Shown: piece by piece, positions 26,428-32,253 of the stretch
How positions within the stretch are numbered: position 1 is the first letter of the stretch
How the letters are laid out: every line of letters begins with the position of its first letter
Assembly: GCA_944319925.1 (NCBI GenBank)
Contig: CALUFQ010000006.1
Coordinates: 1-64,000 of the forward strand
Direction of reading: 5' to 3'
DNA: 64,000 nucleotides
Source: an uncultured Paraprevotella sp.
GTDB lineage: Bacteria > Bacteroidota > Bacteroidia > Bacteroidales > Bacteroidaceae
The notes under the pieces: generated by a model
Told to the model about the DNA's origin: nothing
Seen by the model: only the letters and a program-made list of their open reading frames with translations
Database searches by the model: none
Made by a program: the position numbers and the translations under genes

Positions 26428-27478
26428 TAAATTCGATGTTTAAACTCAGCCCTATAAGTGCAAGCGCAGAGTTCCAACCTTTCGAAGAGCCTAAACCCGA
26501 AGTACCTCCGGTTGAACTTGTAACAGAACTCGTTGAAGTAAAGTTGCAGGAACTCCGCCTTTATGTCGTGGTATGTATCAAGAATGTTCCTTTTGGCGTT
26601 GCTGATGGCGATATGCACCCAAGGCAGGACTTTGCCCACTTTCTTCTTGTCATCCATGACAACAGCCTTGTGGGACACCACCGCCCCGTCCCTTTCAAGG
26701 GAGGCGTATGTGTTGGATCCGTCCGTGGTGGCGTTCACCTTCCCGTCTGTAGTCTGTTTTATCTTTGGCGTCTCGGTGGAAGCCTTCAAATCGTCTATGA
26801 CCTCCATCTTTATGTGCCCGACACTCTTTGGCGTACTGTACTTCTTGGCCGGAAGCGTCTTGGGCAGGCTGCTTTCCGCCATGACGAGGACGGAGGTCTT
26901 GCGTTGGCTTCCACGCCCACGTTTGAGAGGGCAGTCCTTTTGGTCTTCAGGCGTTTCGGTGGAGAAGAAGCCTTCGTCTATCTCCACGTCACCATGAAGA
27001 TTATAACGTGCGTCACGCTTGCCCATCACGTCACGGAGTTTGTGCACCATTTCCCATACGGGCTGGTAACGCTTGCGCCCCAATTGACGTTGGATTTCCT
27101 TGGCGGATATGGCACGTTTGGTGGCTGTCAGAAGGAACATCGCGGCGAACCAGTCGCGGATGGGCAAGTTGCTTCCCTGCATCACCGTGCCGGAACGCAA
27201 GGTCATCTCATGTTTACAGTCCATGCAAGTCCAGGACCGGTGACTCGGATTCCAACTCAGGCGCAAACCGCCGCAGCGGCTACAGAAAAGGCCGTGGTGT
27301 TCACGGAAATGACGGAGAGCCTCCTCGCAGGAGCTTTCGTCAGGATATTGACGGTAGAAATCAAGCAGATTCATAATGTTTCCTTTCAATTGTCTAACAT
27401 GGAATGTCTGCAAATTGTGTTCCAATGGCTGCATTGGCAGTTTAAACTATGCTAATTTGGACGTTTGCGGACATTCAT
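26402..27478 (-). mobile_element. IS1595-family (ISXO2-like) insertion sequence
   Basis: A 1,077-base element. The left end begins ATGAATGTCCGCAAATATCC and the complement of the right end begins ATGAATGTCCGCAAACGTCC; the matching continues imperfectly through TTAG and TTTAAACT further in. It encodes one intact transposase. The flanking 8-mers (on the left ending at 26401-26403, on the right starting at 27477-27479) do not match, so no target duplication is seen. It interrupts the CGGC gene on the left and ends 45 bases before the -7 element of the leader RNA on the right. Confidence 0.85.
26424..27374 (-). CDS. IS1595-family transposase (ISXO2-like DDE superfamily)
   Basis: 316 residues. The N-terminal zinc ribbon is CSRCGG and CMDCKHEMTLRSGT (about residues 31-65), followed by helix-turn-helix-like DWFAAMFLLTATKRAISAKEIQRQLGRKRYQPVWEMVHKLRD, then the DDE-type catalytic domain with DVEIDEGFF, TDGSNTYASL, and HIAISNAKRNILDTYHDIKAEFLQLYFNEFCYKFNRR, typical of ISXO2-like transposases. 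The start MNLLDFYRQYPDE at 27374 gives the usual N-terminus; an upstream extension to 27434 has no family support. The gene is intact and could be active. Confidence 0.93.
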   Translation of the reverse strand: MNLLDFYRQYPDESSCEEALRHFREHHGLFCSRCGGLRLSWNPSHRSWTCMDCKHEMTLRSGTVMQGSNLPIRDWFAAMFLLTATKRAISAKEIQRQLGRKRYQPVWEMVHKLRDVMGKRDARYNLHGDVEIDEGFFSTETPEDQKDCPLKRGRGSQRKTSVLVMAESSLPKTLPAKKYSTPKSVGHIKMEVIDDLKASTETPKIKQTTDGKVNATTDGSNTYASLERDGAVVSHKAVVMDDKKKVGKVLPWVHIAISNAKRNILDTYHDIKAEFLQLYFNEFCYKFNRRYFGFRLFERLELCACTYRAEFKHRIY

Positions 27479-27522
27479 AAAAATATTTTAAGGAGAAATT
27501 AATCCATTTTAAAATTATTTGC

Positions 27523-27530
27523 TACCTTTG
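27523..27530 (+). promoter_or_regulatory. -7 promoter element of the leader RNA / UpxY operon
   Basis: TACCTTTG matches TAnnTTTG. Transcription would start near 27537, about 440 bases before the UpxY-like start codon. No good TTTG is found at -33 (AT-rich sequence there); the insertion element ends only 45 bases upstream and may have altered upstream control. Confidence 0.65.
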
Positions 27531-27536
27531 CCCGTG

Positions 27537-27935
27537 GCACCGTCAGGCATGTTGAATTAGTCCTGTGAAAGGTTAATGAGACGGTTTCTTGAGGTGTCCG
27601 TGCCTTGAACCCACGCCGGGCCTCCACGGGGAGGCGGATGGGTGGGAACTGGGGTGCGACATAATGAAGGCGTTTACTAGACGCTCTGTTCTTGACGGAC
27701 TGGAATCTCGCAAATTACCAATTGTAGTCATGAACATGGCAACGGTAGATGACCCGGGTATGATAGTGTGTATAGTCCGAATTGTATCCTGTCGCCATTG
27801 GCTGCAGGAAGGTTTTCCGGCTAGTTCCATATATCATATCGGCGTGGGTTCTCGCGTTGCTCGTTCAACTACAATGGGCAATGCGAGAGCCTCAGTTCGT
27901 GGGACGGGCAACAGTAGGAGTCCCACGCTTTTTTT
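27537..27935 (+). ncRNA. Structured leader or small RNA ending in an intrinsic terminator
   Basis: A roughly 400-base transcript expected between a -7 element (27523-27530) and an intrinsic terminator (27898-27935), with no protein gene inside. GAACCCACGCCG (27607-27618) is exactly complementary to CGGCGTGGGTTC (27840-27851). The first segment can instead pair locally with GTGGG near 27643-27647 around a CCTCC/GGAGG stem. CTCGCGTTGCTC (27851-27862) and GGGCAATGCGAG (27876-27887) form another 12-pair stem. TTGAGG (27590-27595) may close against CCTCAG (27890-27895). It could be an antitermination-controlled leader of the UpxY operon or an independent RNA such as a 6S-like or Bacteroidales-1-type RNA; I cannot decide without a covariance search. 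Confidence 0.65.
27898..27935 (+). terminator. Intrinsic terminator upstream of the UpxY-like gene
   Basis: CGTGGGAC (27898-27905) pairs perfectly with GTCCCACG (27920-27927), 14-base loop, followed by C and seven T (27929-27935). It lies 45 bases before the UpxY-like start codon, so transcription of the long operon from the leader promoter must pass through it. The CCCACG of its 3' arm could alternatively pair with CGTGGG at 27843-27848. Confidence 0.85.
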
Positions 27936-27979
27936 ATGTCTTAAAGCTGAATTCTGTCTAGAATTAGGTCAGCACCGAT

Positions 27980-28714
27980 ATGGATGTCGATGTAGTTGCA
28001 TTAGAAGATGCCAACGGCCAAGGAGGTGGTGATATTCCTCCCGGCATCGGGTTTGCCCCCGATACCTTCCCCGAAGTTCAAAAGCCATCTTTGGCAGAGA
28101 ACTCACAAACAGGGGTGTCCACCAAGAATGCCCAATCGAATCTCCCCATCAAGTTTATCAAGAGGAAACATAAGGATGTCCTCTATTGGTATGCTCTTCG
28201 GGTAACATACGGACGTGAAAAGAAGGCATACGATTATTTGGTGGGAAAAGGCATAGAGGCATTTTATCCAACAATAACCACCGTGAAGGTCATTGATGGG
28301 AAAAAAAAGACCGTGAAAGAATCCCGGCTTCCAAATATTTTCTTTGCGCGCGGAACGGAAGAGGAGATAAAGTCGTTTGTTTACGACAACATCAACCTTC
28401 CTTACCTCCGTTTTTATTATCGTCATGTTCACGAAGGAACTCTGATGACCAGAGAGCCGCTAATTGTGCCTGATAATCAAATGGAGAGTTTCAAACAAAT
28501 ATGCGAATCTAAAGCCAAAGATATAATAATAGAAACAGGTGAGATAACCAAATTTAAGATTGGTGTGCCGGTTCGTGTGATTGACGGTAGTTTTAAAGGT
28601 GTAGAGGGCAAGGTTGCACGCTATCAAGGCCAACAACGGGTGGCTGTAGTTGTTGAAGGCTTGTTGACCATAGCAACTGCATACGTGCCAAGTGCCTTTT
28701 TAGAACCCATATAA
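27980..28714 (+). CDS. UpxY/NusG-like transcription antiterminator with N-terminal extension
   Basis: 244-residue NusG paralogue. The NGN domain begins at W70 in YWYALRVTYGREKKAYDYL, the diagnostic opening of UpxY proteins of Bacteroides, and the C-terminal KOW domain is at about 193-240 (KFKIGVPVRVIDGSFKGVEGKVARYQ). UpxY proteins bind RNA polymerase and allow read-through of the long operon that begins with their own gene, usually a capsule locus. Here the following genes are not capsule genes. About 65 residues precede the NGN domain (MDVDVVALEDANGQGGGD and following), absent from ordinary UpxY proteins of about 170-190 residues; a GTG start at residue 46 is a possible alternative. Its leader contains a terminator, its expected target. 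Confidence 0.88.
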   Translation: MDVDVVALEDANGQGGGDIPPGIGFAPDTFPEVQKPSLAENSQTGVSTKNAQSNLPIKFIKRKHKDVLYWYALRVTYGREKKAYDYLVGKGIEAFYPTITTVKVIDGKKKTVKESRLPNIFFARGTEEEIKSFVYDNINLPYLRFYYRHVHEGTLMTREPLIVPDNQMESFKQICESKAKDIIIETGEITKFKIGVPVRVIDGSFKGVEGKVARYQGQQRVAVVVEGLLTIATAYVPSAFLEPI

Positions 28715-28719
28715 TATTT

Positions 28720-28980
28720 ATGATGTTTATTGGGGTCTTTTGTGGGATAATGAATGTAGTGTCATTCCTATTATATGCCTATGATAAAAAATGTGCTTGT
28801 AAAGGGAAGTGGCGCATACCGGAGTTCACATTGTTGTCATTTGCCTTTTGGGGTGGTGCTTTGGGTGCTTATTTGGCAATGTACATCTTTCATCATAAAA
28901 CACAGCATGTGAAATTTCAAATCTGTGTTCCTTTGTTCCTTTCCATTCAGATAATAATAATGTTGATAATAAATTTATAA
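28720..28980 (+). CDS. DUF1294 small membrane protein
   Basis: 86-residue inner-membrane protein with three predicted spans (MMFIGVFCGIMNVVSFLLYA, LLSFAFWGGALGAYLAMYIF, CVPLFLSIQIIIMLIINL). The family signature of DUF1294 is present: YDKKCACKGKWRIPE followed by LLSFAFWGGALGAYLAMYIFHHKTQH. Function of the family is unknown. It starts 5 bases after the UpxY-like stop and ends 4 bases before the SrfB-like start, so it is part of the long operon; small membrane genes of this kind are often inserted in such operons without a known role. Confidence 0.85.
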   Translation: MMFIGVFCGIMNVVSFLLYAYDKKCACKGKWRIPEFTLLSFAFWGGALGAYLAMYIFHHKTQHVKFQICVPLFLSIQIIIMLIINL

Positions 28981-28984
28981 ATGT

Positions 28985-31900
28985 ATGAATATCTCGTTGA
29001 TAGCAAATACCGGGATTCAGTTCCTGACCTTGGACTTTGAGGTTAAGGCTGAAGAGAGCTTTGTGGACAAAGAGGGGAACTTTCTTAGTCCCTTATCCGT
29101 ACAAGATGAAAATGATTTTCCAATGCCTCTTGTCTTTCATGAAAGTTATGACATTCTGAAAGATGTTTGGATGTTGGAGATGGCTGTCTGTTTTTCTGGA
29201 GGGCAGATAGTTGGGCTTGACGAGTTGAGGAATCATAAGCCATTTCCTTATTTATATTCAGATGCGAACGGAACGGAACGCTTGGTGAGTGAAGACAAAA
29301 TTGATTTTGACTCATTGGAGGTGTTGGACGAAAAGGATTGTTATAGTGAGTACAGTTTTGCTGGTTCCATTACGGAGCGTTTGACAAAAGGAAGCTGTCC
29401 ATTGGATACAATAGAAAATCAATGGCTGCCTGTACCTATGTTTGAAAAGGATTCGTCGGGTAATTGTGTTTTCGGACCTACCGGTTGGTGTCGTATGAAA
29501 CTTGTGCCATCCGGAAGGGTCAAGAATGTCAGGCGTTATCATATGATTTGGGCTTTTGATACGGGCTCGGTGAAAAATGGAATGTCTGGAGTGAAACCAT
29601 TTTTTTATGACGGAGAAGAAGAAAAGCGTTATTCTATTTGTAATGAATTGAATCTTTTATTTGATTTTTTCTCTCCTGAACCTTATGATTGTGAATGGGT
29701 GGATGATTACATTGCGACTTTGGTTCATGGAGGGAAGGACAAATCGGAGTTGGCTTCTGCGGATGGTATGGTGTCACATTTCCGTTATATAGCTTATTAT
29801 ATAACCTTGATTTCTTACCTTCAGAAGGTGGGTTTGACTCCAGATGTAGTGCTTTATGCGGACGATGAGACGTTTAAGCCTGTAGATTTGGTGCTTGATA
29901 TCGGGAATTCCCGTACTTGCGGGGTGCTTTTTGAGGATGCGGATTTTACAAAGGTGGACATGTTGCAGCTTCAGGATTTGTCTGAACCTTGGAAAGTTTA
30001 CAAGAAGCCGTTTGATATGCGGTTGGCTTTTCATCATTGTAAGTTTGGAGAGATGGATGTTCCGGGACAGTTCCTTTGGCAGAGTTTCCTTCGCGTGGGG
30101 GATGAGGCGATAAAGCTTATTTATAAGTCACGTCCATCCAATGGGGTCGCATTGCGTACTACAAATTATTCGAGTCCGAAGCGTTATCTTTGGGATAACA
30201 GGCAGTTCGAAGGGCAATGGGATTTTCTTACGACAGAGGAAGATTCCAATTTGTCACTCAACCGTTATATTAATATTAAGGGGTTGTCAGAGCAATTCGA
30301 CAGTGATGGTTCGCTTCGCCGTAATCAGAGTGGCGGGATTTTTAGTTCTTTTTCCCGTCGTTCTTTGATGACATTTGTGTTGATTGAGATTTTTCAGCAG
30401 GCCAATTGTCAGGTTAACAGTGCAAGTTATCGGGAAAAGCGGGGTGAAGTGAATTTGCCGCGGAAGTTGAGGAGTGTGCTTATCACTTGTCCTACGGCAA
30501 TGTCTAAAGAAGAACAGATTATTTTGCGCCAGTGTGCGGAAGATGCTTATATTGCTTTGTTGCGTTGTAAGGATCCGGATTTATATGAGCTTCCTTACGA
30601 TCCTGCTGAGTGGCAAGATAAGATACAAATTATTCCTTCTGTGAAGGATTTGTCCGTAAATCCAAATAATCCTGCAAACCAAAGGATTAAGACGGAGTGG
30701 GGCTATGATGAGGCGACTTGTTGCCAATTGGTTTATCTTTATGCGGAAGTGGCCCAGCGTTATTTGAATCACTGTGCGGATTTCTTCAATCTTTATGGCC
30801 ATGTCCGGAAGGAATTCCTTGAAGACGATTACCATCGTAGTTCCTTGACAATCGGTTCTGTTGACATCGGTGGAGGAACGACAGATCTTATGATTTGTGC
30901 TTATAAATATGATGAGAAAGGGATTTGTAAACTTACTCCCAAGCCCTTGTTTTGGGATAGTTTTTATTATGCCGGCGATGATATCTTGGAAGAGATTGTT
31001 CGAACTGTGATTATAGAAGGGCAAGACAAGGGCGGAGGACAACTTTATGAAGGGCCGATATTCAATGCGGTTTGCTCTAATTACATGGCACTTTCAGATG
31101 AAGATTTTATAGAGGCTCTTGAACTCAAGGGAAAGGTTCGGTTGGACAATTTGACAGAAGCGGAGAAGGAGGAGTTGAAATATGTATATGCCTCACGTGA
31201 AACCTCAGAACGCATTCATAACTTTTTCGGGAAGGATAAGGCTTCAATGGATTATAAGGACCGTCTTATGCGTCAGGACTTTAACGTGCAGGTTTCTGTA
31301 CCAATGGGAATGAAGTTGCTTGAGATGTTGAGGCGTGGCCGTAAGTCTGTACGTTTGAAATATGAGGACTTCTTTGGTGAATTGCAACCTGCAAGTTTTA
31401 TTTTGGAGCATTTCGCGAAGCATTTTAGTATAGTGAAAGGCGAGAAAACTTATGTGGCTATTGACTTTAGAAAAATCATTTGGGACTTTGATGCTGATTT
31501 ATTGTCCAAAATCATTATTACGAAGATGGATCCTCTGATGAAGCAGTTGGCTATTATTCTTAATACATACAATTGTGATGTGATTCTTTTGGCAGGCAGA
31601 CCGACTTCTTTGGATGCCATTACGGATTTATTCTTGAAGTATTATCCTGTTTCTCCCAACCGGTTGATTCGTTTGAATGACTATCGGGTTGGGGAATGGT
31701 ATCCGTTTGCAGATGGTTTGGGGTATTTTAAAGACCAAAAATCGCTTGTTGCTGTGGGGGCGATGATTGGCTATATGTCATCCAATGGGGGAATTAACGG
31801 TTTTCATATGGACATGACTCACTTTAAGAAGGATATGGTGTCAACGGCCAACTATATGGGGTTGTATAATGTTGTAAACCAAAAGATAGCGGAAGCTATT

Positions 31901-32236
31901 CTTACACCGGACCAGAATACGGCTACGTTTGAAGTGCATGGCTTCCCTTTGTTTATTGGTTGTAAGCAATTGGTTTCCATGTTCTATCAGGCACGTCCTC
32001 TGTTTGCTTTGGATTTGGCTGAAGGGGTTGATTTGCATACGGTCTCTTTGCCCTTAAAAGTCTCAATTGTGAGAAACTATTCTCAAGATAAGGAATTGTT
32101 GAAAATTGTATCAGCCGTGGATTCGATGGGGAAACCATTCTCTATACAGAAGTTGAAGTTCGGGGTGCAAAGTTTGGCTGGTGATGGTGCTTATTGGCTT
32201 GATAAGGGAGAGTTCGTTTTAAGTATTAATGGGTAA
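28985..32236 (+). CDS. SrfB-like Hsp70/actin-fold ATPase
   Basis: 1,083-residue soluble protein with no signal peptide. Actin/Hsp70-type nucleotide-binding motifs are visible: phosphate-1 LVLDIGNSRTCGVLFED (D305), phosphate-2 SVDIGGGTTDLMI (D627), and the adenosine motif VILLAGRPTSLDAI (G871). The large size and the wide gap between phosphate-1 and -2 match the SrfB family (PF07520), first named in Salmonella as an SsrB-regulated virulence-associated factor next to srfC. It presumably binds and hydrolyses ATP in the cytoplasm; the first 300 residues are of unknown fold. The SrfC-like gene follows after 17 bases, as in enterobacterial srfABC loci; no srfA-like gene is recognised. Confidence 0.75.
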   Translation: MNISLIANTGIQFLTLDFEVKAEESFVDKEGNFLSPLSVQDENDFPMPLVFHESYDILKDVWMLEMAVCFSGGQIVGLDELRNHKPFPYLYSDANGTERLVSEDKIDFDSLEVLDEKDCYSEYSFAGSITERLTKGSCPLDTIENQWLPVPMFEKDSSGNCVFGPTGWCRMKLVPSGRVKNVRRYHMIWAFDTGSVKNGMSGVKPFFYDGEEEKRYSICNELNLLFDFFSPEPYDCEWVDDYIATLVHGGKDKSELASADGMVSHFRYIAYYITLISYLQKVGLTPDVVLYADDETFKPVDLVLDIGNSRTCGVLFEDADFTKVDMLQLQDLSEPWKVYKKPFDMRLAFHHCKFGEMDVPGQFLWQSFLRVGDEAIKLIYKSRPSNGVALRTTNYSSPKRYLWDNRQFEGQWDFLTTEEDSNLSLNRYINIKGLSEQFDSDGSLRRNQSGGIFSSFSRRSLMTFVLIEIFQQANCQVNSASYREKRGEVNLPRKLRSVLITCPTAMSKEEQIILRQCAEDAYIALLRCKDPDLYELPYDPAEWQDKIQIIPSVKDLSVNPNNPANQRIKTEWGYDEATCCQLVYLYAEVAQRYLNHCADFFNLYGHVRKEFLEDDYHRSSLTIGSVDIGGGTTDLMICAYKYDEKGICKLTPKPLFWDSFYYAGDDILEEIVRTVIIEGQDKGGGQLYEGPIFNAVCSNYMALSDEDFIEALELKGKVRLDNLTEAEKEELKYVYASRETSERIHNFFGKDKASMDYKDRLMRQDFNVQVSVPMGMKLLEMLRRGRKSVRLKYEDFFGELQPASFILEHFAKHFSIVKGEKTYVAIDFRKIIWDFDADLLSKIIITKMDPLMKQLAIILNTYNCDVILLAGRPTSLDAITDLFLKYYPVSPNRLIRLNDYRVGEWYPFADGLGYFKDQKSLVAVGAMIGYMSSNGGINGFHMDMTHFKKDMVSTANYMGLYNVVNQKIAEAILTPDQNTATFEVHGFPLFIGCKQLVSMFYQARPLFALDLAEGVDLHTVSLPLKVSIVRNYSQDKELLKIVSAVDSMGKPFSIQKLKFGVQSLAGDGAYWLDKGEFVLSING

Positions 32237-32253
32237 TTTAGGGGTTTATAGTC

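Noticed and set aside
26396-27484. 8-base target site duplication of the IS1595-family element
   Set aside because: CGAATAAT on the left and ATAAAAAT on the right do not match well enough.
27537-27935. tmRNA, RNase P RNA or SRP RNA
   Set aside because: The conserved cores of those RNAs (for example GAGGAAAGTCCGGGC for RNase P, or the tmRNA tRNA-like ends and tag frame) are absent; a 6S-like or Bacteroidales-1-type RNA remains possible.
27980-28714. Start of a capsular polysaccharide locus
   Set aside because: UpxY usually heads capsule operons, but none of the following genes is a glycosyltransferase, flippase, polymerase or UpxZ; the only flippase in the window is 21 kb away and in another unit.
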